This document shows, piece after piece, positions 7,818 to 15,876 of a DNA stretch of 21,092 nt (position 1 is its first letter; the number at the start of each line of letters is the position of its first letter). Source of the DNA: a virus; IMG/VR virus record IMGVR_UViG_3300045999_007893, positions 1-21,092 of that record; one strand, given 5' to 3'. The notes beneath the pieces are model-generated. The model saw only the letters and a list, made by a program, of their open reading frames with translations. It was not told where the DNA came from and searched no databases. The position numbers were made by a program, and so were the translations under genes.

Positions 7818-8482
7818 GCAGCGTGGAAGAATTTGGTTTGCGGATGACGGTGAAGCAGGCGAAAACCCTGTTTCTCGATCGTCCGGCCATTGTCAACCAG
7901 CTGGACCGCGTATCGCGTCGCAGACTGGCCACGTTCGGCGCGTACTGCATGCGAGTGGCCCGCAACTCACTGACACCGAAACGAGACCTGCGAGCGGACG
8001 AGCTTCCGCAGGAGATCAAAGAGCTGGTAGGCCTCGACAGATTGCTGGTCAGGCGCGACAAACGGGGGCGATTTTTGGCCGGCGGAAAGAAGGCCAAAGA
8101 CGCTGAGCTGAAACAAATTGTTCAGCCGTGGCCGCAGACCATTTCAGATCCAAACTCACCGCCGAACTATCGCAAGGATTACACCTTCAGCGGGAAGATT
8201 TTCAGCCGATTCCGTGACCTGATTTTGTTCGTTCTTGAACCCAATATGGCCTCGGTGGTGATTGGCCCGATCATCTTCGACAAGTCGGACATCCCAGGCA
8301 AACTGGAATACGGCGGAACCATGATCGCTTATCGCCCGACGTGGTTTCTGGCTGGCGAAAATCAGGTGCGAGCGTACTACGAGAAAAAGCCGGTGCAGGT
8401 GGCTCCTCGGCCATATATGCGACCGGCGTTTGATGTTGCGGTTGACCGCAAAATTCCGGCAATTTTCAGGGAGATACTGTAG
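7814..8482 (+). CDS. HK97 gp10-like tail-completion protein (222 aa)
   Basis: The ATG at 7814 overlaps the previous stop; a GTG 6 nt earlier is possible but less likely. The C-terminal motif RPYMRPAFD near residue 205 is typical of HK97 gp10-like and lambda gpZ-type proteins, which sit at the head-proximal tail end and complete or terminate the tail. The N-terminus is helical and basic (Arg-rich, residues 20-50). At 222 aa it is somewhat longer than most gp10-like proteins, with a Lys/Arg-rich insertion at about 80-100. The stop overlaps the next gene's GTG by one base. Confidence 0.72.
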   Translation: MSSVEEFGLRMTVKQAKTLFLDRPAIVNQLDRVSRRRLATFGAYCMRVARNSLTPKRDLRADELPQEIKELVGLDRLLVRRDKRGRFLAGGKKAKDAELKQIVQPWPQTISDPNSPPNYRKDYTFSGKIFSRFRDLILFVLEPNMASVVIGPIIFDKSDIPGKLEYGGTMIAYRPTWFLAGENQVRAYYEKKPVQVAPRPYMRPAFDVAVDRKIPAIFREIL

Positions 8483-8952
8483 TGGCATACAAACACGGAC
8501 TGCGCGGCAAATTCTATGTCTCCGCAACTCTGCACCAAGCTGGCACGTCCATCACGTGGGCCGAAGTCGATCTGGTCGAATCTGTCGGAATGGAAGATTC
8601 CCGGGCAGTGGCAGACGTCACCAACCGCCGCGGCGAATTCGTCACGCACGGCGTGGGCAAGCGAACTCTCAGCTACACGCTGAGCTGCACCTATGACCCA
8701 GACGACGCTGCACAGGCCATTCTGTGGAATGCGTATCGCAACGGGACGCCGATCGCAATCGCTGACATGGATGGACCAATCGCGACCGCCGGCAGTCGTG
8801 GCGTGTTCGCGGATGTTGTCGTGACGAGTGCTCCGAAGCCCTCGGACCTGGCCGCATTCAACACGGTCGAATTTGGCCTCCAGCCCGCAGCTGTGAGCAC
8901 GTACCAGCCCACGTTCAACACCATCGCCGCGCCAACCACAACCACGGTCTGA
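8482..8952 (+). CDS. Major tail tube protein (156 aa)
   Basis: The GTG start at 8482 shares a base with the previous TAG and has AGGGAG (8468-8473) upstream. The beta-rich protein has a start of the form Gly-x-x-Gly-x-Phe-Tyr-Val and a middle with ESVGMEDSRAVADVTNRRGE, matching long-tailed phage tail tube proteins in length and layout. Location just before the chaperone and tape measure supports it. The C-terminus ends in APTTTTV, a short version of the Thr tag seen in three other virion proteins. Confidence 0.78.
   Translation: MAYKHGLRGKFYVSATLHQAGTSITWAEVDLVESVGMEDSRAVADVTNRRGEFVTHGVGKRTLSYTLSCTYDPDDAAQAILWNAYRNGTPIAIADMDGPIATAGSRGVFADVVVTSAPKPSDLAAFNTVEFGLQPAAVSTYQPTFNTIAAPTTTTV
8929..8949 (+). 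repeat. Short Thr tag APTTTTV at C-terminus of tail tube protein
   Basis: Seven codons before the stop encode Ala-Pro-Thr4-Val. It is shorter than the other tags and lacks the AAP end, so its membership of the set is likely but not certain. Confidence 0.65.
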
Positions 8953-8996
8953 CGTAGCGTTTCCAGTCCGTTTCAATCGCTTCTCGGGGGAAGCCC

Positions 8997-9188
8997 ATGA
9001 AACCAGTTGTCCATTTTGTTCGAGACGCCGCCGGCAACCTGCAGGCCTTCACCGCAATTCCGTTCATGACGCTGGAGGAGGCCCGCGAAGCTGGGGCCGC
9101 GAAAATCGTCGACCCCAATTTCATTCAGGCGAAAATTGCAGCCGCATCCGCCGCAATGACGGAGGGCAACGACAATGCCGCAAGTTAA
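8997..9188 (+). CDS. Small hypothetical tail-region protein (63 aa)
   Basis: The ATG is preceded by GGGGGAAG at a suitable distance. The protein has a beta-like N-terminus (Val-His-Phe-Val-Arg-Asp) and an Ala-rich helical second half. It overlaps the tail chaperone gene by 14 nt in another frame. The place between tail tube and chaperone is consistent with a tail assembly factor, but no family is recognised. Confidence 0.6.
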   Translation: MKPVVHFVRDAAGNLQAFTAIPFMTLEEAREAGAAKIVDPNFIQAKIAAASAAMTEGNDNAAS

Positions 9189-9642
9189 GTTGGCACGCGG
9201 AAAACAACTCCAGTGTGAAGCCACGCTGGGGTTACTCCGTCGCATCAAACGGATTCACGGCATTGACCTGTTGAGTCGTGACGTGAAGGTGTTTGCTCAG
9301 TTCCTTAGTCAGTCTGAGGTTTGCTGGCCAGTGGTATGTGAGTTCTATGGACTGCAGACACCTGAGGCACAGGAAGAGCTGGCAGAAGTGGCCAACGGTG
9401 CAGACGTCGCCGCATTGATTCGTGGGGTGAACGAAAGCCTCCGCGATTTTTTCCAGTCCAGCGGCGAGCCGGAGATGGCCGCCGCATTGGAGAAGGCCAT
9501 CGAGACGATTCAGGCGGGAAGAAACACGCTGGCGAAACGGATCACGGAGACGGATCTGGTGAGCGAGGTGACGCGGGAGATCCTCTCGATGGATTTGAGC
9601 CCTGGGAACTCGTCTATTCCGCAGCCGGCAGGCTCGGACTAA
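9175..9642 (+). CDS. Tail assembly chaperone, short form (155 aa)
   Basis: A helical acidic protein between tail tube and tape measure, the place of lambda gene G and its analogues. These chaperones coat the tape measure protein before the tail tube polymerises. The zero-frame product ends at 9642 after a helix (LVSEVTREILSMDL) and an apparently meaningless 12-residue end. In the -1 frame over the same stretch a conserved-looking continuation begins, so the short form is probably one of two products. The ATG lies inside the end of the preceding small gene, which suggests coupling. Confidence 0.75.
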   Translation: MPQVKLARGKQLQCEATLGLLRRIKRIHGIDLLSRDVKVFAQFLSQSEVCWPVVCEFYGLQTPEAQEELAEVANGADVAALIRGVNESLRDFFQSSGEPEMAAALEKAIETIQAGRNTLAKRITETDLVSEVTREILSMDLSPGNSSIPQPAGSD

Positions 9643-9848
9643 GCCCCGACCCTTACACCTGGCGGGAACTGGACATGATGGACAGGGCCCGCAGGTGTGA
9701 GGAGTGGGACAAGGTGTCGTCAATCATGTCGACCACTGTTGACGTCTGGTCGAAACGGCCGCAAGATCCGCTCCGATTCAATCCGTACAAAATCGAAAAA
9801 CCAAAGCCGCCGAAGCCGGAAATCAGTCCGTTTCTGCGGTGGTTGTGA
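9594..9848 (+). CDS. Tail assembly chaperone C-terminal extension, -1 frame (about 84 aa)
   Basis: This -1 frame stretch is open from before 9500 and encodes FEPWELVYSAAGRLGLSPDP followed by Tyr-Thr-Trp-Arg-Glu-Leu-Asp-Met-Met. That is the pattern of the distal half of tail chaperones (the gpT part of lambda gpG-T: an Ala-Gly-x-x-Gly-Leu-x-Pro turn followed by an aromatic-Thr-x-Arg-Glu-Leu motif). The first ATG in this frame is at 9675, downstream of the conserved motif, and I see no GTG or TTG start between 9516 and 9594. The sequence therefore needs a -1 frameshift from the 9175 gene. It stops at 9848, 9 nt before the tape measure start, filling what would otherwise be an unexplained gap. 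No canonical slippery heptamer was found. Confidence 0.75.
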   Translation, partial: FEPWELVYSAAGRLGLSPDPYTWRELDMMDRARRCEEWDKVSSIMSTTVDVWSKRPQDPLRFNPYKIEKPKPPKPEISPFLRWL

Positions 9849-9857
9849 GGTGGCAGA

Positions 9858-11984
9858 GTGGCTTCGAGTCGATCAGTACGAGCCGGGCGGGCATTCGTTG
9901 AATTCTTCCTTGAGGACAATCCCCTAAAGCGCGGTCTGACGGTGGCAGAACGCCGCCTGAGGCAGTTCGGTGCGAGGGTTCAGAACATCGGCCGAACGGC
10001 ATTCGCCGCGGGATTTGGGGGATTGGCCGCGACTGCCCTTCCGATTTCCCAGCTGATCGCATTCGATGACGCCATCCGCATGACGGGTGCAGTGTCACAG
10101 GCAACTGACGCACAGCTGGAGCAGATGAGAAACACGGCTCTCGAACTGGGCCGCACGACGTCATTCACGGCAGCCCAGGTGGCCAACCTGATGGGCGAAC
10201 TCGGGAAGGCTGGCTTCAGTCCCGACGAAATCGACAGCATGACGGCCGCAGTGTTGAATCTCTCACGAGCAAGTGGGACCGACGCAACAATGTCCGCCGG
10301 CATCATGGCCGCAACGCTTCGCCAGTTCTCGCTCGGTGCTGAGCATGCCACGCGTGTGGCAGATGTTCTGACGTTGGCGGCGAATGCGACATTCAATTCG
10401 GTCGACCAGCTGGGCGAAGCCCTCAGTTACGCCGGGCCGGTGGCTGCCGACCTTGGCATGTCACTGGAAGATACCGTCGCAATCCTCGGAACCCTCGGAA
10501 ATGTGGGCATTCAGGGCAGCAACGCGGGCACAGCCCTCCGCCGCCTCGGCACAATCACAGCCGCCGAAGCGGACAAGATGCGGCAACTGTTTGGCGTTGA
10601 GTTTCTGGACGCTGCAGGCAATCTACGACCGCTTGTGCAGGTGATGGGCGAATTGGCCAACGCCACAAACAACCTGCCAGCTGGCGAGCGAATCGCCAAA
10701 ATGAATGACGCGTTCGGGCTCCTCGGGATCACTGGTGCAACAGTGATGGCCAACACCGCCACGGAAACTCAGAGGCTATCTGAGCAGCTGAAAAACGCTG
10801 GTGGCGTTGCAGAGCAGACGGCCGGGAGTATGGACGCCGGACCCGGTGGCGTGTGGCGGCGATTCACCTCGGCTATCGAGGGGGCTGCAATCGCAATCGG
10901 GACCGCCTTGGCGCCCATGCTGGAGCAGTTTGGCGGATGGATCACCGCGACGGTTGGCCAGCTGACTGAATGGATCGGCATGAATCAGCATGTGATTGTG
11001 TCAATCGTCAAGCTGACGGCCGCGGTGTTCGCCGGTGGTGTGGCTCTGATTGCCGTGGCGAAAATCATCACCGCGACATCTGTCGTGGTTGGTGTGCTCG
11101 GGGCCGCGGTGGGTCTCATGCTGAATCCGTGGATTTCCGTGCCGGTCATTCTGATGGCCGCAGGCGCCGCAATCCTCTACAGCACTGGCACACTGCAGGA
11201 GATGGCCGCAGCCCTCACGGAAATGTTCGGCCCTGCCTACGATCAGGTGGTGGCTATGCTGAAATCAGGCGATTTTGAGGGGGCTATCGAGCTGGCACTA
11301 TCAGCCGCCGGGGCCGCATTGCGGATCGGGATGATCAAAATTCGGCAAGGCCTGAATGAGGCCGGAATCATGATCCGGGAAATCTGGGCACAACTCTGGA
11401 GCAACATTTCAACGGCACCATCTCAGGCGATTGCAGAGGTGCAAGACCTCGTTCAAGAGCTGACCGACTGGGCAAACAGGCTTATCGGCCGCGACGTTCC
11501 GCAGCGGATCAGCAATCTGGAAAAGGTGCAGCAAGAGATTCGGGCCGAAGAGGACAAACGACAGGCTGCCTACGAGCAGGAACGCCAAGCCTACGCACAG
11601 GAGGTGCAAGCGATTCAACTCGAATTACAGAACGAAATCGACAAGGCAAAGCAACGCACGGACCAGCTGCAACAGGACCAGAAAAAAGAGCAGATTCAAG
11701 CCGAACAAAAACCCGGGGCCATTACCCCGGGGCAGACAATGGCCAATCAGGTGCGGTCCAATTTGGCTGGAGCACAGCAGCAGCAGGCCGCATTCGTCGA
11801 CGCTGTGAGCCGACGCACACAGGAAGGCCAGCGGGCAATCTACGAATCACTGAATCAGCAGGCCGCACAGGACGAGACCACGGACGCTGTGAAGTCGCTG
11901 GAAGGCACGCTGGAGGATCAGTTTGAGCGTACCCGCCGCGAGACTCGGCAGAACGCTGTGGTGATTAGAGGGAGTCGGAAATAA
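9858..11984 (+). CDS. Tail tape measure protein (708 aa)
   Basis: The tape measure sets tail length and is ejected with DNA. The GTG start at 9858 follows GAGG with a 7-nt gap. Residues 60-320 match the TP901-type tape measure core: a FDDAIRMTGAV-like start, an LGRTTSFTAAQVANLMGELG segment, and Ala/Gly-rich helices. Residues about 377-440 form two or three strongly hydrophobic segments, as is usual for membrane-inserting tape measures. Residues about 553-617 are a Gln/Glu/Lys-rich predicted coiled coil. By the usual rule of about 0.15 nm per residue the tail would be near 100 nm. The stop shares a base with the next ATG. Confidence 0.95.
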   Translation: MASSRSVRAGRAFVEFFLEDNPLKRGLTVAERRLRQFGARVQNIGRTAFAAGFGGLAATALPISQLIAFDDAIRMTGAVSQATDAQLEQMRNTALELGRTTSFTAAQVANLMGELGKAGFSPDEIDSMTAAVLNLSRASGTDATMSAGIMAATLRQFSLGAEHATRVADVLTLAANATFNSVDQLGEALSYAGPVAADLGMSLEDTVAILGTLGNVGIQGSNAGTALRRLGTITAAEADKMRQLFGVEFLDAAGNLRPLVQVMGELANATNNLPAGERIAKMNDAFGLLGITGATVMANTATETQRLSEQLKNAGGVAEQTAGSMDAGPGGVWRRFTSAIEGAAIAIGTALAPMLEQFGGWITATVGQLTEWIGMNQHVIVSIVKLTAAVFAGGVALIAVAKIITATSVVVGVLGAAVGLMLNPWISVPVILMAAGAAILYSTGTLQEMAAALTEMFGPAYDQVVAMLKSGDFEGAIELALSAAGAALRIGMIKIRQGLNEAGIMIREIWAQLWSNISTAPSQAIAEVQDLVQELTDWANRLIGRDVPQRISNLEKVQQEIRAEEDKRQAAYEQERQAYAQEVQAIQLELQNEIDKAKQRTDQLQQDQKKEQIQAEQKPGAITPGQTMANQVRSNLAGAQQQQAAFVDAVSRRTQEGQRAIYESLNQQAAQDETTDAVKSLEGTLEDQFERTRRETRQNAVVIRGSRK

Positions 11985-12997
11985 TGGCGTTGCCGCAAGC
12001 ACGATTCTGGCGAAAAGAGCTGGCACACCAGCGAGACGGAGAGCTGACGTATCCGCAGGATGGAACGCCAGAGCGACGCGTGACGGAGTACTGGAATCTG
12101 ATCTGCCTGACCGATCAGGCGGATATGTCGGAGGATCTGGCGTGCGCCCTGTTCCCCGATCTCTGCCCGGGCACGTATCGCCCCAATGCGTACTACGTCG
12201 AGCGATTGAAGATCGACAAACTGGCCAACTCTGAACACTGCCAGGCGGTGGTTGAGCTGACGCTGAAAGTCGGGGCCGGAAGAGGCACCGTCAACGACCC
12301 GAATCCGCTCCGCCGTCCACTACGGTTCGAGGTTGGCACGGATTTCGAAGAGGTTCCGGCCGAAGTCGATGGCGAAGGCAATCCACTGGTGAACACAGCT
12401 GGCGAACCACTGGTGGGCATCACCCGCGAAGAGCAGGTTTTGGTGTTCACTGGCAGCAGGTTCATTACCCAGATTCCGCAGTGGCTCGGAGAGTTCGCCC
12501 ACGTTTGCGTCAACTCGGAACCAGTGGATCTTGATGGGTTCGTTGCAGAGCCGGAAACGCTCAAAATGAAGGGCGTAAAACTCAGTCTGCCACAGTATAC
12601 TGAGGTGGATGGCCGTGAGATTGAATTCCGCGAAATGCCGCTTCAATTCTTCTATCGCCAATCGACGTGGCGCGAGGAATACCTGAATCAGGGACTCACC
12701 GAGTATTTCCCGAAGCGCCCGATCTATGGGCCATACGACCAAACAGGATTCGCCTTCCTGCTGGGGTACACTCAGGAAATCCGCAGGCCATGCACGGACT
12801 CGACTGGCAAGCAAGTCTCGAAACCGGTACCACTAAACGCAGAGGGCAACCAGATCCGCGAATATGTCAACGTGGCTCCGCCGGGAAGTGCCCCACAGTA
12901 TGAGTGGGTCCTGAAACAGAAGCTGGAAAAGTCCGACCTGCATTTCGTGAAGTACCTGATTCCACGCAAACTCGATTTCAACCTGTTGTTTACCTGA
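11984..12997 (+). CDS. Hypothetical distal tail protein (337 aa)
   Basis: The ATG shares its first base with the tape measure stop and has GAGGGAG about 9 nt upstream, so it is in the tail operon. No family is recognised. The protein has no signal peptide or membrane segment, and contains several Cys residues in the N-terminal third, a middle with turn-rich Gly/Glu/Pro segments (residues 115-140), and an aromatic C-terminus. The gene directly after the tape measure usually encodes a distal tail or baseplate-hub component, and that is the most likely role by position only. Confidence 0.6.
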   Translation: MALPQARFWRKELAHQRDGELTYPQDGTPERRVTEYWNLICLTDQADMSEDLACALFPDLCPGTYRPNAYYVERLKIDKLANSEHCQAVVELTLKVGAGRGTVNDPNPLRRPLRFEVGTDFEEVPAEVDGEGNPLVNTAGEPLVGITREEQVLVFTGSRFITQIPQWLGEFAHVCVNSEPVDLDGFVAEPETLKMKGVKLSLPQYTEVDGREIEFREMPLQFFYRQSTWREEYLNQGLTEYFPKRPIYGPYDQTGFAFLLGYTQEIRRPCTDSTGKQVSKPVPLNAEGNQIREYVNVAPPGSAPQYEWVLKQKLEKSDLHFVKYLIPRKLDFNLLFT

Positions 12998-13008
12998 GGT
13001 GATACCAC

Positions 13009-15873
13009 ATGCCATTGAATAAATTCCGCGGTGACGCGTTACCGCTTGCAAAGGTGATTCGGCTGTTGTCCCCCGGGACTGCTGGCGTGGTCGATATCGA
13101 GATCAGCTGTGGGCCTCGGCTGTTCAAATTCTCGTCATGGAACCCGTCGACCATCGCCACGACGCTGCAAAATTCCGCCGCGCCAGAGTTTGCGAATTTG
13201 ACGTTCGGCGTGAGTGGCTCGGATGTTTTGGTTTCCGGGACTGAGGACGAAGACTTTCAGATTTCCATGGCCATTCGTCCGGCCGTCACCGTGGCCAATG
13301 ATCTGGGAGCGACGCCCGTCAACCAGATCACTCTGCTGACGTTCAACGGGGCTCGGGCGGGCACGTACAAGCTGACCATCAACGGCGTGCAAACGAGTGC
13401 GATCACCTACGGTGACGCCGCTGGGCTCCTCTCCGCAATCGACACGGCAACCGGGAAATCCTCGTCTGCCACAATTCGCACAGCGACCGCTGACCAGACG
13501 CTGTTGGAGTGGCAGGGCGATTTCGCGGCAACTCCCGTGGCTGTCGTTATGGGCGCCACAACGCTGCAGAATGGAACGGTGGTGAACGTCCGCGAAAGTA
13601 CTCCATACAAGGCGGGGCCGCATGACGTGTGGATGCTGGGCGTGGAAGCCAATTCCACTTTCACACTGACCATCGACGGCAACAGCGCCGCGGTGCGATC
13701 GGATGACGGCATCGACAAAATGCGCCAGATCGTCAAGACGCTTTCCACCAACGCTGTTGAGGTGTATGGCGGATTTTTCAAGGACGGTTCTGGAATCCCA
13801 TCCTCTCACTATATTCTGGACTTCACGGGCTACACATCCGCCGCACGCCCGACGATTTCGATCAGCAGTGTGGTGGGCTTTACGGCGCTGAAAAATCTGA
13901 ATGACCCAACCGCCCAGCTGTCTGTCACGACGGCATTCGGTACCGGAAACAGCAGTTCGGGCTATGCCGCTCACTATCTGCTCGACTTCACCACAGGCAA
14001 CACGATCACGCTGGAATATCAGGGCAAGCGGACCACCATTACGAATTCGGGTAGCACTGTTCAGCCCTACTTCAGCGACACGACGGGAAATGCAGCCTAC
14101 GCTACGGCCGCAGCTGCGGCCGCAGCGAGCCTAAACGACATCTCTGATTTCTCGGACTTCCTTGGAATTGTTGGCAAGCACATTGGCAACACTGAGTCAT
14201 GGGGAGCCGCCAGCTACGCGCCTTACTCGTTCTATCACCCACAGATCATTCACCTGATCGACAACGCCGCATTTCTGACCGGCGCCGCCATTGATGGCAC
14301 ACTCCGGCAGGTTGGTGGTACTGGGACACTCCGCAAAATCAACGACGCCGGAAGCACTGCATCCGGGGCCGTCCACGCAATCTCACTGCCAGCGAAAACC
14401 AGTTCTGGTTCGTTCCGTCTGACGCTGCCGGAAGGCACCACGGCCGCCATCGCCTACAACGCATCCGCCGCGACTGTCGAGGCACAGTTTGATTCACTGA
14501 TTGGGAGTGGGACATCAGTCACGGGATCCGGCACGGAAACCTCCCCGTGGCTGGTGACGTACGCAACCTCACAGAAAACGCGACCGCTTCCCGTGCCGAC
14601 CTCGGTGGCTCTGGGCGGCAATGGCACAGGCTCCGCCGGCATCTATCGGTACTCGGTCACCGCGCGCACGCAGAAGGCCACAATTGCCGTGGGCCGCTCC
14701 GCAGTCTCGGGCGGATTCTACTTGGCCTTCGACGGTCAGGGGCCGATTTACGTTCCCGTGGGCACCTCTGCTGCTTCGCTTCGGACATTGCTGGCCACGC
14801 TGCCGGGAATCGGCAACGTGGATAACGTGGTAGTCACCTATTCCGCAGATTCCACCAGCTATCTGATCACATTCACCAGCGGTCTGGCCAACCAGCTGTT
14901 GCCGACGTTCTTAATCACACAGAACGCCATTGACGCATCAACGCTCAATACCGTGGCACTGGTGCAGCGAGCGACTGGGCCGCGGAACTGGGCAGACGCA
15001 ACCAACTGGACTCTGGGCCGTCTGCCAGGGGCAACGGATGACGTAACAATCGACAACGCCGCTGGAGATATCCGCTACGGGCTCCGGCAGTGGGTTCCTG
15101 TGACCGTCGAAACGATCTACACGCCACTCCCAACGACCACGACCAGTTCGACCACGACCACGACGGCCGCTCCGATCGGGGCCCTCAATCGCCTGCGGGC
15201 GATTGGCGGGCACGATTTCAGAACGGGCCAGATTGTGCGCCTGCAATCCACAGGGACGATTCCCGGTGGGTTGTCTGCCGGAACCAACTATTACGTTCTG
15301 GACGCGGACAACGAGGCGGGCACATTCCAGCTGAGTGCGACCGCGACCGGCAGTCCGATCACAATCACGAGCGCGGGGTCTGGCACGATCTACTGTGGGC
15401 TGCAGGTGACATCCTTCCGGATTGCCGCGGCCTACACCGCACAGCTGGGCCGCCCAGAACGCACCAACGTCCAGAACTCGGTCGAGTATCTGCCCCGCTA
15501 TCTGTCGATTGGCGTACCGTCCGGGACTGCTGCCGAAATTGGTCTCGGCCTCGGCCGTGGATCCTCACTGATTCGCCTTGATCTGGGCATCTCCGCCGGT
15601 ACACTGCGAGTGGTGAGGACGGCATCGAGTGACGAGACAGATAAGGCGGCGTGCTGTGCATTGGTGAACAACACCAACGCAGCTGCTGAGGTGATTACTG
15701 GCGAACTCGGACTGGCTGCCTTCGATGGCGAGTCAGTGACGCTGGGAAGCCTTGAGCAGAATAACGGGCTGGTGGTTGGCGGTGCAGTGGCTCTCACGAC
15801 ACTGACCAAAAACGCCGGCCGATTGCTGATGCGACAACTGACGGCCGCTGGTGTGGTGACGATTCGGGGGTGA
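13009..15873 (+). CDS. Large adhesin or tail-fibre-like protein with repeated modules (954 aa)
   Basis: The protein is rich in Thr, Ser, Gly and Ala, as in beta-rich surface proteins. A module of the form Gly-Thr-Phe/Tyr-x-Leu-Thr-x-x-Gly, then an Ile-x-Tyr strand and an Ala-rich helix, recurs at about residues 117, 215, 466 and 567. This resembles adhesin repeats common in large planctomycete surface proteins. A Trp-rich stretch (NWADATNWTLGRLPGATDDV, near 661) looks like the start of a right-handed beta-helix domain. Residues 708-722 are the Thr tag PTTTTSSTTTTTAAP, which separates N- and C-terminal halves like a hinge. It probably acts in host recognition; no chaperone or enzymatic motif is visible. 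Confidence 0.72.
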   Translation: MPLNKFRGDALPLAKVIRLLSPGTAGVVDIEISCGPRLFKFSSWNPSTIATTLQNSAAPEFANLTFGVSGSDVLVSGTEDEDFQISMAIRPAVTVANDLGATPVNQITLLTFNGARAGTYKLTINGVQTSAITYGDAAGLLSAIDTATGKSSSATIRTATADQTLLEWQGDFAATPVAVVMGATTLQNGTVVNVRESTPYKAGPHDVWMLGVEANSTFTLTIDGNSAAVRSDDGIDKMRQIVKTLSTNAVEVYGGFFKDGSGIPSSHYILDFTGYTSAARPTISISSVVGFTALKNLNDPTAQLSVTTAFGTGNSSSGYAAHYLLDFTTGNTITLEYQGKRTTITNSGSTVQPYFSDTTGNAAYATAAAAAAASLNDISDFSDFLGIVGKHIGNTESWGAASYAPYSFYHPQIIHLIDNAAFLTGAAIDGTLRQVGGTGTLRKINDAGSTASGAVHAISLPAKTSSGSFRLTLPEGTTAAIAYNASAATVEAQFDSLIGSGTSVTGSGTETSPWLVTYATSQKTRPLPVPTSVALGGNGTGSAGIYRYSVTARTQKATIAVGRSAVSGGFYLAFDGQGPIYVPVGTSAASLRTLLATLPGIGNVDNVVVTYSADSTSYLITFTSGLANQLLPTFLITQNAIDASTLNTVALVQRATGPRNWADATNWTLGRLPGATDDVTIDNAAGDIRYGLRQWVPVTVETIYTPLPTTTTSSTTTTTAAPIGALNRLRAIGGHDFRTGQIVRLQSTGTIPGGLSAGTNYYVLDADNEAGTFQLSATATGSPITITSAGSGTIYCGLQVTSFRIAAAYTAQLGRPERTNVQNSVEYLPRYLSIGVPSGTAAEIGLGLGRGSSLIRLDLGISAGTLRVVRTASSDETDKAACCALVNNTNAAAEVITGELGLAAFDGESVTLGSLEQNNGLVVGGAVALTTLTKNAGRLLMRQLTAAGVVTIRG
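15130..15174 (+). repeat. Internal Thr tag PTTTTSSTTTTTAAP in the fibre-like protein
   Basis: Fifteen codons encode nine Thr, two Ser, two Pro and two Ala. It lies between two predicted beta-rich regions, so it would be an exposed linker. Confidence 0.85.
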
Positions 15874-15876
15874 TTG

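Noticed and set aside
13135-13974. Antisense open frame (279 aa) opposite the fibre-like gene
   Set aside because: Shadow of the + strand gene; composition is erratic and no motif is present.
14105-14122. Perfect 18-bp palindrome CGGCCGCAGCTGCGGCCG
   Set aside because: It falls within a run of Ala codons in the fibre-like gene, where GC-rich palindromes arise easily; no further structure supports a regulatory role.
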